Shown here: one piece after another, positions 25,151 through 34,035 of the stretch
How positions within the stretch are numbered: the stretch's first letter is position 1
How the letters are laid out: each line of letters begins with the position of its first letter
NCBI RefSeq assembly: GCF_003482105.1
Contig: NZ_QULM01000001.1
Coordinates: 558,001-622,000 of the forward strand
Source: Coprococcus sp. OM04-5BH
Lineage (GTDB): Bacteria; Bacillota; Clostridia; Lachnospirales; Lachnospiraceae
DNA: 64,000 nucleotides
Direction of reading: 5' to 3'
Translations under genes and position numbers: made by a program
Notes under the pieces: generated by a model
Database searches by the model: none
What the model was told of the DNA's origin: nothing
What the model saw: the letters and a program-made list of their open reading frames with translations, nothing else

Positions 25151-26533
25151 TTATTTTTTTATGAGATCATTGCCGATAGAATCAACGTTTCCGGCACCCA
25201 TGGTTATCAACAAGTCATTTTTTTTCAGATTTTTTAAAAGGTAGTTTTCTATGTCCACAAATGTAGGCAGATAGAAAGCGTCGGTTCCGTATGCTGCAAT
25301 CTTGTCTGCCAGCTCTGATGATGACACAAGACCTGTATCCTTCTCACGGGCGGCATATATGTCAGCCACTATAACATGGTCGCACTCCTTAAGGGCAGCA
25401 GCGAAGTCATTTAACAGGGCATAGGTTCTGGTGTAGGTGTGTGGCTGAAATACAACCCAAAGCTCATTATAGTCGGTCATTTTGGCAGCGGAGATAGTAG
25501 CGGCTATCTCTGTTGGGTGATGAGCATAATCGTCCATTACCTTTACATTATCAAGGATGGTTCCTTTATACTGGAATCTTCTCTTGGCACCAACACATGC
25601 AAGAAGTCCTGCTTTGATGGCGTCCATGGAAATTCCCAGCTCCTCTGCTGCGGCAATTGCAGCCAGTGAATTGTATACGTTGTGCCTGCCGAATACCTTG
25701 AGCTTGATCTCTGTGATCTCAACGCCGTCCTTAACAAGAGTATATGTAGGATGCCCAAAGCTGTCGAAGGTTATATTCTTTGCTGTGTAGTTGTTATCTT
25801 CACTTTCGCCGAAGGTCAGTACACGGCAGGAAAGATCGCGGACAACAGTATCGTAGTACTTCATGTCACCGTTTACTATAACAAGACCTTCCTTCGGAGT
25901 CTTGGTTGCAAAGGTGTGGAATGATTCGGCAATCTCCTCTATTCCGCTGAAGAAATCCAGATGGTCGGCATCTACATTAAGTATTAGGCTGATGTACGGC
26001 TTGAAGGCATGGAAGCTGTTGGTGTATTCACATGCTTCGGTGACAAAATATTCTGATGAGCCTACGCGGATGTTTCCGCCGATAGCATCTATCATACCAC
26101 CAACTGATATAGTAGGGTCTGTATCTCCCTCCATCATTATGAGAGAGAGCATTGAGGTGGTTGTTGTCTTGCCGTGGGTTCCGCTTACGGCGACGGAATA
26201 TTTGTAATTTGCCATGATCTGACCAAGGAGCTGTGCTCTGGTGAGCATCGGAATACCGGCGTTCTTTGCTGCCTGGAATTCCTCGTTGTCCTGTCTGATA
26301 GCTGCTGTATATATAACAAGATCTATATTGTCATTGATGTTGCTGGCGTACTGACCTATGTTGATCAGTGCCCCCATTTCGGATAATTCATTTGTTATTT
26401 CGGATGCTTTCATGTCTGAACCTGTGACCTTGAAGCCCTCCTTGATTAATATTTCTGCGAGACCGCTCATGCTGATTCCGCCTATTCCAATAAAATGTAC
26501 TCTTATTGGATTGTTAAAATCGATCGTGTACAT
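25151..26533 (-). CDS. murC: UDP-N-acetylmuramate--L-alanine ligase
   Basis: 460-residue cytosolic Mur ligase that adds L-alanine to UDP-MurNAc, the first step of the peptidoglycan stem peptide. Seen: the N-terminal Rossmann segment FIGIGGISMSGLAEIL, the P-loop SGTHGKTTTTSM, and DDYAHHPTEI in the C-terminal part, all diagnostic of MurC. Length is typical. A ribosome site (AAAGGAAGG) precedes the ATG. Transcribed alone, with its own terminator. Confidence 0.95.
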   Translation of the reverse strand: MYTIDFNNPIRVHFIGIGGISMSGLAEILIKEGFKVTGSDMKASEITNELSEMGALINIGQYASNINDNIDLVIYTAAIRQDNEEFQAAKNAGIPMLTRAQLLGQIMANYKYSVAVSGTHGKTTTTSMLSLIMMEGDTDPTISVGGMIDAIGGNIRVGSSEYFVTEACEYTNSFHAFKPYISLILNVDADHLDFFSGIEEIAESFHTFATKTPKEGLVIVNGDMKYYDTVVRDLSCRVLTFGESEDNNYTAKNITFDSFGHPTYTLVKDGVEITEIKLKVFGRHNVYNSLAAIAAAEELGISMDAIKAGLLACVGAKRRFQYKGTILDNVKVMDDYAHHPTEIAATISAAKMTDYNELWVVFQPHTYTRTYALLNDFAAALKECDHVIVADIYAAREKDTGLVSSSELADKIAAYGTDAFYLPTFVDIENYLLKNLKKNDLLITMGAGNVDSIGNDLIKK

Positions 26534-26586
26534 TGTAGTTCGCCTTCCTTTAAAAAAATAGTGATGTGAATGCCATAGTTAATCTT

Positions 26587-26592
26587 ATTATA
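26587..26592 (-). promoter_or_regulatory. extended -10 promoter of murC
   Basis: On the minus strand TGCTATAAT, an extended -10 element with a perfect hexamer; the -35 region is weak. Confidence 0.5.
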
Positions 26593-26710
26593 GCATATAT
26601 CAATAAGTGTGGCACGATTTTTTTGATAAACCGTCATAATTGTACGGGTATACAGCATATTTCACAATAAGTATTATAAGTATTGGCGTGATCTGGATGG
26701 TTGTTTTTCA

Positions 26711-26739
26711 TTGACGGTTATTGGGGAAAGTAATATACT
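26711..26739 (+). promoter_or_regulatory. promoter of metG
   Basis: TTGACG, 17-bp spacer, TATACT. No T-box is seen in the short leader. Confidence 0.65.
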
Positions 26740-26800
26740 ATCTTGTATGTACGCAAACATTTCATTAGTGTTTGTAGTTTATTGAAGGAGGGTTTTTGTA

Positions 26801-28837
26801 ATGGCAAAAAAACCGTATTATATTACTACTGCGATTGCTTATGCATCAGGTAAGCCTCATATAGGAAACACATACGAGATCGTGTTGGCAGACAGCATCG
26901 CAAGATACAAAAGATTTACAGGATATGATGTAAGATTTCAGACAGGTACTGATGAGCATGGTCAGAAGATCGAGAACAAGGCATTTGAGAACATGCAGAC
27001 ACCAAAACAGTTCGTAGATGATGTGTCGGGACAGATTAAGGATATCTGGGATCTTATGAACACTTCTTACGATAAGTTCATCAGAACAACTGATCCTGAC
27101 CATGAGCTTCAGGTTCAGAAGATATTCAAGAAGCTTTACGATAAGGGGGATATATACAAGAGTGAGTACGAAGGACTTTACTGTACCCCATGTGAGTCAT
27201 TTTTCACGGAGAGCCAGCTTGTTGACGGTAAGTGCCCTGACTGTGGCAGACCCGTTGAGAAGGCGAAGGAGGAAGCATATTTCTTCAAGATGAGCAAGTA
27301 TCAGGATAAGCTCCTTAAGCATATAGAGCAGCATCCTGAATTCATCCAGCCTGAGTCAAGAAAGAATGAGATGGTAAATAACTTCTTAAAGCCGGGCCTT
27401 CAGGACCTCTGCGTTTCAAGAACATCATTCAAGTGGGGAATACCGGTTGACTTCGATCCTAAGCATGTTGTGTATGTATGGATAGACGCTCTTTCGAATT
27501 ATATAACAGGTCTTGGTTATGACGTTGACGGACACAATGACGCCAAGTTTGACAGATACTGGCCTGCAGACCTTCATCTCATAGGTAAGGATATATTAAG
27601 ATTCCATACCATTTACTGGCCTATCATGCTTATGGCACTGGATCTTCCGCTTCCAAAGCAGATATTCGGACATCCATGGCTTATCCAGAGTGATGGTAAG
27701 ATGAGTAAGTCAAAGGGAAATGTTATGTACGCAGATGACATGGTAAGATTCTTCGGAGTTGATGCTGTAAGATTTTTCGTGCTCCACGAAATGCCATTTG
27801 ACAATGATGGGGTTATCTCATGGGAGCTTGTTGCAGAGCGTGTTAATTCAGAGCTTGCAAATACTCTCGGAAACCTTGTAAACAGAACTATCTCCATGTC
27901 AAATAAGTATTTTGACGGAGTTGTGACAAATAAAAAGGTAAATGAGTCTGTTGATGATGATCTTAAGAAGGTTGTCCTTGACTGCAGGCTTAAGGTTGCC
28001 GAGTGCATGGACAAGCTTAAGGTTGCCGATGCTATCTCAGAGATATTTACCCTTTTCAAGAGATGTAACAAATATATAGATGAGACAATGCCATGGGCCC
28101 TTGCAAAGGAAGAGGACAAGGCAGACAGACTTAACACAGTTTTATACAATCTTGTGGAGAGCATCGTTATCGGTGCTTCACTCCTTGAGCCGTTTATGCC
28201 TGATACATCAGTGAAGATCCTTAACCAGTTAAATGCCGTAAAGCGTAAGGTTACAGAGCTTGGTGAGTTTGGTCTCTATCCATCGGGAAATAAGGTTACA
28301 GAAAAGCCTGAGATCTTATTCGCAAGAATAGATGTTAAGGAGCTTATGGCTGAGGTGGAGAAGTTTGCACCAAAGGTTGAGAAGAACTTCTACGAGGAAG
28401 CAAGAGAGAAGAAGGAAGAGAAGAAGAACTCTGCCGAGCATAAGAAGGTACAGATGGCTGAGGCTAAGGTTGCAGCCCTTAAGAACGATCCTTCTGTTAT
28501 GGATAAGACAGAGATATCTATAGAAGAATTCCAGAAGATGCAGCTTATGATCGGTGAGATCGTTGAGTGTGACGAGGTTCCCAACTCAAGAAAGCTTCTC
28601 TGCTCAAGAGTTAAGTTCGGTGAGAACAATTACAAGCAGATCGTTTCAGGAATAAAGGGATTTTACAGTCCTGATGAGATGGTGGGCAAGAGAGTTGTTG
28701 CTGTTGTGAACCTTAAGCCTTGCAAGCTTGCAGGGGTTATCTCAGAGGGAATGTTACTGTGTGCAGAGGATACAGAGGGTAACCTTTCACTTCTGACTAC
28801 AGAGAAAAATCTTCCGGGCGGATCATTTATCAGCTAA
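26801..28837 (+). CDS. metG: methionyl-tRNA synthetase
   Basis: 678-residue class I synthetase charging tRNA-Met. The HIGH-type motif reads PHIGNTYE, the zinc knuckle is CTPC...CPDC, and the KMSKS loop is GKMSKSKGN. An anticodon-binding helical domain follows. After a Lys/Glu-rich linker (about 535-575) comes a C-terminal EMAP/Trbp111-like tRNA-binding domain (MIGEIVECDEVPNSRKLLCSRVKFG...) used for dimerisation. AAGGAGGG precedes the ATG. Monocistronic. Confidence 0.96.
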   Translation: MAKKPYYITTAIAYASGKPHIGNTYEIVLADSIARYKRFTGYDVRFQTGTDEHGQKIENKAFENMQTPKQFVDDVSGQIKDIWDLMNTSYDKFIRTTDPDHELQVQKIFKKLYDKGDIYKSEYEGLYCTPCESFFTESQLVDGKCPDCGRPVEKAKEEAYFFKMSKYQDKLLKHIEQHPEFIQPESRKNEMVNNFLKPGLQDLCVSRTSFKWGIPVDFDPKHVVYVWIDALSNYITGLGYDVDGHNDAKFDRYWPADLHLIGKDILRFHTIYWPIMLMALDLPLPKQIFGHPWLIQSDGKMSKSKGNVMYADDMVRFFGVDAVRFFVLHEMPFDNDGVISWELVAERVNSELANTLGNLVNRTISMSNKYFDGVVTNKKVNESVDDDLKKVVLDCRLKVAECMDKLKVADAISEIFTLFKRCNKYIDETMPWALAKEEDKADRLNTVLYNLVESIVIGASLLEPFMPDTSVKILNQLNAVKRKVTELGEFGLYPSGNKVTEKPEILFARIDVKELMAEVEKFAPKVEKNFYEEAREKKEEKKNSAEHKKVQMAEAKVAALKNDPSVMDKTEISIEEFQKMQLMIGEIVECDEVPNSRKLLCSRVKFGENNYKQIVSGIKGFYSPDEMVGKRVVAVVNLKPCKLAGVISEGMLLCAEDTEGNLSLLTTEKNLPGGSFIS

Positions 28838-28856
28838 GGTTTGTTGTTTATATTAA

Positions 28857-28885
28857 TTGATTTAAAACCGGGGATATGATAATAT
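28857..28885 (+). promoter_or_regulatory. promoter of glmS
   Basis: TTGATT, 17-bp spacer, TAATAT. The leader of about 90 nt is too short and lacks the conserved core for a glmS ribozyme. Confidence 0.55.
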
Positions 28886-28978
28886 ACAAGTATCTATAAG
28901 TAGCTGTAGGACAGTGCTCCGGCAGGTACTTATCATGACTTAATACTAAAATCCAGGTTTCCGAAGGGAGAATAATAT

Positions 28979-30796
28979 ATGTGTGGAATCATAGGCTTTA
29001 CAGGAAGTCTTCCGGCTAAAGATATCCTTATTGATGGTCTGGCAAGACTTGAGTACAGGGGCTATGACAGTGCGGGTATAGCACTCTTAAATGATGATGA
29101 TACTCTTACCATAAGAAAAAAAGCAGGAAGAGTTGACGAACTCAGAGCAATGTGCAGTGATAGGGAATATACCTCTACCTGTGGTATCGGACATACAAGA
29201 TGGGCTACTCACGGAGGAGTTACCGATATTAATGCCCACCCACATAAGTGTGGAAAGGTAGCAATCATCCATAACGGAATAATTGAGAATTACTACGATA
29301 TAATAAGAGAATATGGCCTCGCAGACATGCTTGTATCCGAGACGGATACGGAGGTCGTGGCAGCACTTCTTGATAAGCTGTATGACGGTGATCCGGTGAA
29401 GACCATAAAAAAAGCTGTAAATATCATATCGGGATCGTTTGCATTGTGCATAATGTTCGCGGATCATCCGGGAAAGATATATGCAGTGAGAAATGTAAGT
29501 CCTATGGTGGCTGCATCAAGTGAGAAGGGATCTATAATAGCATCCGATCTCACAGCTATAATTTCTTTTTCGAAGGAATACTTTGTTGTGCCTGAGTATC
29601 ACATACTCACTATGACAGAAGAAGGCATTAAGGTTGAAGATATGAAGGGCAATGTAGTGAAGCCACAGATGTTGGAGATCACATGGGATATAGAGGCTGC
29701 CCAGAAGGGTGGCTTTCCTCATTACATGCTAAAGGAGATCTACGAACAGCCTGATTCACTCAGAAATACCATTACCCCTAGAGTTGTGGATGGACTTCCT
29801 GATTTTACTGAGGATGGAATAGACGATGAGGTGTTTAAGAACTGTACCAATATTACAGTAGTGGCGTGTGGCACAGCAATGCATGCCGGCATCGTGGGCA
29901 AGGCAATGATAGAGGCGGAACTTAAAATACCGGTAAATGTAGAGATTGCATCAGAATTCAGGTATAAGGAACCATTGATTGATGATAAGACTCTGGTCAT
30001 TGTGACATCACAGTCAGGTGAGACCATTGATACTCTTGAGGCATTAAGACTTGCCAAGAGATGTGGTTCGAAGGTCTTGTCAGTGGTCAATGTAAAGGGC
30101 TCTACCATTGCAAGAGAGAGTGATTATGTTCTTTATACACACGCAGGCCCGGAGATTGCGGTTGCGAGTACAAAGGCGTATTCGGTACAGATGGCTGCCA
30201 TGTATCTCATAGGCTGCAGGATTGGTCTTGTTAAGGGGATATACACTGAAGAGAAAGCAAGACAGTTCATTGCATCTCTTCTGAGTGTGATTCCGGTTAT
30301 TGAAGAGACACTTAAGCAGGCCGACAGAGTTAAGGAAGTCGCCAATTACATAAAAATGGCACCGGACGCTTTCTTTATCGGAAGGGGAATTGATTATACA
30401 CTTTCACTTGAAGGGGCACTGAAGCTTAAAGAGATTTCATATGTTCATGCTGAGGCTTATGCCGCAGGTGAGCTTAAACACGGAACTATAGCTCTTATTA
30501 CAGAGAATGTTCCGGTTATAGCCTTGGCTACACAGGAGGCTGTATATGGAAAGATGATTTCCAATATCAGAGAGGTTAAGGCCAGAGGGGCATATGTCAT
30601 CCTTATCAGTATGGATGATAAGGTTGATGACAAGACAGTATGTGATAAGCACATAAGGATACCAAAGCAGGATAATCTGTTCTCGGTGTTTGCCACTGCG
30701 GTGATACTTCAGCTTATTGCGTATTACACTTCGGATGCAAAGGGGCTTGACGTGGATAAGCCGCGTAACCTTGCAAAATCCGTAACCGTAGAATAG
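28979..30796 (+). CDS. glmS: glutamine--fructose-6-phosphate aminotransferase
   Basis: 605-residue enzyme making glucosamine 6-phosphate from fructose 6-phosphate and glutamine, the entry to peptidoglycan amino sugars. The nucleophile Cys2 directly follows Met1 (MCGIIGF), which fixes the start. The glutaminase domain (residues 1 to about 230) has HTRWATHG and HNGIIENY. Two SIS sugar-isomerase domains follow, with SQSGETIDTLEAL and ESYAAGELKHG-like text, ending in the family LAKSVTVE tail. AAGGGAG precedes the ATG. Control by a ribozyme, common in Firmicutes, seems absent here. Confidence 0.97.
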   Translation: MCGIIGFTGSLPAKDILIDGLARLEYRGYDSAGIALLNDDDTLTIRKKAGRVDELRAMCSDREYTSTCGIGHTRWATHGGVTDINAHPHKCGKVAIIHNGIIENYYDIIREYGLADMLVSETDTEVVAALLDKLYDGDPVKTIKKAVNIISGSFALCIMFADHPGKIYAVRNVSPMVAASSEKGSIIASDLTAIISFSKEYFVVPEYHILTMTEEGIKVEDMKGNVVKPQMLEITWDIEAAQKGGFPHYMLKEIYEQPDSLRNTITPRVVDGLPDFTEDGIDDEVFKNCTNITVVACGTAMHAGIVGKAMIEAELKIPVNVEIASEFRYKEPLIDDKTLVIVTSQSGETIDTLEALRLAKRCGSKVLSVVNVKGSTIARESDYVLYTHAGPEIAVASTKAYSVQMAAMYLIGCRIGLVKGIYTEEKARQFIASLLSVIPVIEETLKQADRVKEVANYIKMAPDAFFIGRGIDYTLSLEGALKLKEISYVHAEAYAAGELKHGTIALITENVPVIALATQEAVYGKMISNIREVKARGAYVILISMDDKVDDKTVCDKHIRIPKQDNLFSVFATAVILQLIAYYTSDAKGLDVDKPRNLAKSVTVE

Positions 30797-30832
30797 ATTT
30801 CTGCGGTGATAGAGCAAATTGGGAGGATACTT

Positions 30833-31912
30833 ATGAGCGCGGAAAAGGCATATTTGTGTGATGAATATAAGCTTTATTTCAAGATTGAGGATGATATTGA
30901 TATTCTCAGAAATGAAATGGAGATTTATAATTCGTCATTTGTGGGTAATAATTGTTTCTGTCATCAGGAATATATAGATGGTCAAAAGACACTTAAATAT
31001 TCTATACCTGCCATGCTTACCATGGAACAGTTTATTACAAAAAAAATTCACAGAGATGAGCTTGTGGCAATATTCTTCAGTATTGTTGACCAGCTTATGT
31101 ATATTAAGGCAAACGACCTTCCTATAGGTAAGGTTATTCTGAGTATTGGTTACATGTACATTAATCTTGATGACATGAGCGTACAGCTTATTTATCTGCC
31201 TATTGATAAGGAAATGGATAAGTGTAACATGGGCAAATTTGTAAGAGACTTTATTGGCAGACTTACATTTGCCAATAAAGAGGCATCAGACTGCGCTTAT
31301 GAGATTATAAAATATTTTGATCATAATAAGATATTTTATTTGTCTGATTTCTACAAGTATGTTGTTGGAATCAGAAATAACGCAGCTGCACATTCCGTTA
31401 TTGAGGATACATTCTTACAGGAAGGCAAGAGTCCATTATCGGTAGAACAATATGAGGCTGACCTTAAGGCAGCAGCAGAACAACAGGCTTCACAGCCATC
31501 CTTCAAGCTTGCCAAGGAGGTTAAGGATTATTCAATGAATGATATTGGATTTGGAGTAGATGATGATTCAGATGTAACATCAACTACAGTTCTTACGAGT
31601 GCTTCCGGCAAGAAGTCGGGACCGGTCATCATCAGAACGAGAACAGGTGAGAGGATAAGGATTGACAAGCCTATATTCTGTATAGGAAAGTCTGCGCAGG
31701 GCGTTGATTATCAGGTTACTGACAACAATTCAGTAAGTAGAAGACATGCATACATAATAAATGTAAATGGTGTGTACTACCTGAGAGATAACAAGTCTAC
31801 CAACCATACATACCTTGGCGGTAAGATTATAAACAGTGGTACAGATATGATGCTTATTGACGGAAGCAGATTTAAACTTGCAAACGAGGAGTTCACATTT
31901 AAGGAGAAGTAA
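30833..31912 (+). CDS. FHA-domain protein with N-terminal DUF6382-like region
   Basis: 359-residue cytosolic protein. The N-terminal half (about 1-200) matches in feel the DUF6382 region found before FHA domains in Clostridia. A short linker follows, then a C-terminal FHA domain (about 260-355) with the phosphothreonine-binding signature: CIGKS, SVSRRHAYI and NKSTNHTYL. FHA domains bind phosphothreonine peptides, so a Ser/Thr kinase partner is expected but is not in the window; the PP2C phosphatase at 14289 could belong to the same circuit. GGGAGG precedes the ATG at 30833; an in-frame GTG at 30806 is less likely. Confidence 0.8.
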   Translation: MSAEKAYLCDEYKLYFKIEDDIDILRNEMEIYNSSFVGNNCFCHQEYIDGQKTLKYSIPAMLTMEQFITKKIHRDELVAIFFSIVDQLMYIKANDLPIGKVILSIGYMYINLDDMSVQLIYLPIDKEMDKCNMGKFVRDFIGRLTFANKEASDCAYEIIKYFDHNKIFYLSDFYKYVVGIRNNAAAHSVIEDTFLQEGKSPLSVEQYEADLKAAAEQQASQPSFKLAKEVKDYSMNDIGFGVDDDSDVTSTTVLTSASGKKSGPVIIRTRTGERIRIDKPIFCIGKSAQGVDYQVTDNNSVSRRHAYIINVNGVYYLRDNKSTNHTYLGGKIINSGTDMMLIDGSRFKLANEEFTFKEK

Positions 31913-31941
31913 GCTCTGGGAAGCCTTGCTGCCATAACAAG

Positions 31942-31975
31942 AAAGAGACATGTGGAAATCACATGTCTCTTTTTT
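31942..31975. terminator. terminator after the FHA gene
   Basis: AAAGAGACATGT pairs with ACATGTCTCTTT plus a T-run. A-rich on the left, so it may also serve the convergent lipoprotein gene. Confidence 0.85.
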
Positions 31976-31998
31976 AGTTATTGCTGTTATTACTGTTA

Positions 31999-32745
31999 TT
32001 ACTGTGCTTCGTCGCTGCCTGTATCTGCCGTTGTATCAGCCTCCGAGGAAGTGTCGGATTCTGTGTCGGTTTCTTCAGAACCGTCCTCCAATACAAACAT
32101 TGAATTTTCTATATCTACAATACTGTCTGATGATATGGAGTAATATTTTCCGTTGTCGTCTATAAGAACCTTTAATTTTACAGGATCGCCATATTTCATT
32201 TCTGCCGCATGGGACTCAAGGATATCTGCAAGTCCCATAGCAAATGCTTCTTCGTATTCAGTGGTGGTTGAATTGCTGTACATGCCATTCTCAACATCGT
32301 CATTGAATTTGTTTATATATTCAACGACATCACCGTGGGCCTGATTAAGGAGGTTCATAGGAGTTATCTCCACATCAACATAATAGTTGTCCCCATCGGC
32401 ATAGGCTTCTGAAACAGTGAATTTACTGTGCTTGTATATTTCCTTGGCAAGGGCCGTGAATCTTTCGGATACGGTTACCGAGGAAACATTGGATGCCGAA
32501 TAGTGTTTTAAAAGCTGTGAGCCCAGATTTGAAGCACAATCCTCATACATGCTTAATGCGTCAGATTCGTTCCCGTTATCGTCCTTTATGTATTTGTTGA
32601 AATTTCCCTTGAAGTTTACATCCATTATGTTTTCTACATACTCTTTATATGCTACTTTTTTTCTGAGACTTCTGCAGCCGCACATGGATAGAACCATGGT
32701 CAGCGTAAGCGCAAGTATAAGTGATCTTTTAAAAATTATCTTCAT
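31999..32745 (-). CDS. putative lipoprotein, unknown function
   Basis: 248-residue exported protein. After a basic start (MKIIFKRS) comes a hydrophobic signal segment ending in MCGC, a probable but imperfect lipobox. The body is helical at first (DUF5105-like appearance), with NYYVDVEITPMNLL in the centre. The last about 30 residues are a low-complexity Asp/Glu/Ser/Thr tail. GGAGG precedes the ATG at 32745; 26 in-frame codons further upstream would spoil the signal peptide. Function unknown. Confidence 0.7.
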   Translation of the reverse strand: MKIIFKRSLILALTLTMVLSMCGCRSLRKKVAYKEYVENIMDVNFKGNFNKYIKDDNGNESDALSMYEDCASNLGSQLLKHYSASNVSSVTVSERFTALAKEIYKHSKFTVSEAYADGDNYYVDVEITPMNLLNQAHGDVVEYINKFNDDVENGMYSNSTTTEYEEAFAMGLADILESHAAEMKYGDPVKLKVLIDDNGKYYSISSDSIVDIENSMFVLEDGSEETDTESDTSSEADTTADTGSDEAQ

Positions 32746-32832
32746 ATATCTGTACCTCCAGGGCTGTGCGTCAGGGCGCACAATCTGTGAAAAATCATCT
32801 GTATAGTTTATTAAAAAATGCAATCAAGTTAC

Positions 32833-32860
32833 AATATAGCATAAATTCTTTTTTTTGCAA
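32833..32860 (-). promoter_or_regulatory. promoter of the lipoprotein gene
   Basis: On the minus strand TTGCAA, 16-bp spacer, TATATT. Confidence 0.55.
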
Positions 32861-32901
32861 CTAAAAAACAAAAATGAAGTGCAAAAGCATATATGTTGTG
32901 A

Positions 32902-32907
32902 TATAAT
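32902..32907 (+). promoter_or_regulatory. -10 box of the DivIVA-like gene promoter
   Basis: Perfect TATAAT about 55 bp ahead of the start codon; the -35 region (TGCAAA) is weak. Confidence 0.45.
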
Positions 32908-32960
32908 GTGCATTACAGTGGAGTGTAAATAATCAGTCTATACACGGAGGTAATTTAGAG

Positions 32961-33860
32961 ATGGCAAAGAATTACGATGAAGAGAACGCAGGAGCTGTGG
33001 AGACATTCAAGACAGTGAAGTTTGGAGGCTATGATAAGGCTTCCGTTGATTATTATATAGAAGATCTTAAGGCTTCTCACGAGAAAGAGGTTGAAGAGCT
33101 TAAGGCAAATGTCAACAAGCTCTCGGAGGCAGTTCTTAGTCTTAAGAATATGAGAGAGTTGAACATATCAGAGTCAGGAAAGACAATAGATACTCTTAAG
33201 GAGAAAAACGCAGAACTTGAGGCAGAGATGGAATCTCTCAAGGAACAGGTTGATGCTTACAAGCAGAGAGAGTTTGATTCGGCTAAGAGATATGAATCCA
33301 TTTCAAGAACACTTCTTGAGGCAAGAGAGAGTGCGGATGCACTTGTTGCCCATACCAAGAAAAAGTGTGAGGATATGGAAGCAGAGACAACAGCAAAGTG
33401 TGAGGCACTAGATCGTGAAACTACAGAGAAGTGCAGAGGTATCGAGGCAGATACAGACAGTAAGTGCAAGGCAATGTATGCCAAGACAGAAAGCAGTTGT
33501 AATGCCATGAAGGAACAGGCATATTCAGAGAGCGAAAGACTTAGAAACAGTGCTCATGAAGATGCACAGGCTCTCAAGGCCAAGACAGATTATGAGTGTA
33601 AGGTTCAGGTAGAAAATGCCGAGAAGGAAGCAGAGAGCATCAAGACTCAGGCACAGACAGAAGTATATATGCTCCGTTCAAATGTTAAGAAGGAGTGTGA
33701 GAGCGTAAGCAAGTACATGCAGCAACTTCTTTCATCGCTTGATGGGGTTGTTGATGCCTGCTGTTCAACAAAGGATGTTGCAGACAAAGCTTTCACAGGT
33801 CTTAGGAGTGAGGCTGCCGACATGGTTGGCGATGCTGTCGGTGCATCAGAGGAAAATTAA
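32961..33860 (+). CDS. DivIVA-like coiled-coil protein with cysteine ladder
   Basis: 299-residue protein. Residues about 15-37 (FKTVKFGGYDKASVDYYIEDL) resemble the membrane-binding start of DivIVA/GpsB proteins, which recognise curved membrane at poles and septa. Residues about 38-250 are almost all coiled coil. Cysteines occur at 136, 147, 158, 169 and 180, exactly 11 residues apart, in a hendecad pattern that places them on one face of the helix; further cysteines follow later, including a CC pair. GGAGG precedes the ATG. Monocistronic. A role in cell-shape or division scaffolding is inferred. Confidence 0.75.
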   Translation: MAKNYDEENAGAVETFKTVKFGGYDKASVDYYIEDLKASHEKEVEELKANVNKLSEAVLSLKNMRELNISESGKTIDTLKEKNAELEAEMESLKEQVDAYKQREFDSAKRYESISRTLLEARESADALVAHTKKKCEDMEAETTAKCEALDRETTEKCRGIEADTDSKCKAMYAKTESSCNAMKEQAYSESERLRNSAHEDAQALKAKTDYECKVQVENAEKEAESIKTQAQTEVYMLRSNVKKECESVSKYMQQLLSSLDGVVDACCSTKDVADKAFTGLRSEAADMVGDAVGASEEN

Positions 33861-33901
33861 TAAGGGGAAGATGTAATATAGATTATATTTTCCGTTATAG
33901 T

Positions 33902-33942
33902 ATAAAACTTTTCTATTTCGCTAAGGCATAGAAAAGTTTTAT
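33902..33942 (+). terminator. terminator after the DivIVA-like gene
   Basis: Perfect 15-bp stem ATAAAACTTTTCTAT with ATAGAAAAGTTTTAT. The T-rich 3' arm and tail act as the T-run. Confidence 0.8.
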
Positions 33943-33949
33943 CTATTTA

Positions 33950-33978
33950 TTGTAACGATGTCAGCGACATCGTTACAA
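33950..33978. repeat. third copy of the palindromic intergenic repeat
   Basis: Perfect 13-bp arms TTGTAACGATGTC and GACATCGTTACAA around AGC. The same element as at 11553-11662, with a different loop. Confidence 0.7.
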
Positions 33979-34035
33979 TAAACAGATTATTCGTTGTAAT
34001 TGGTTTGGGGTCAAGGATAAAAGGGAGATGTACAT

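Noticed and set aside
28838-28978. glmS ribozyme ahead of glmS
   Set aside because: The leader is only about 90 nt from the predicted promoter and lacks the conserved ribozyme core.
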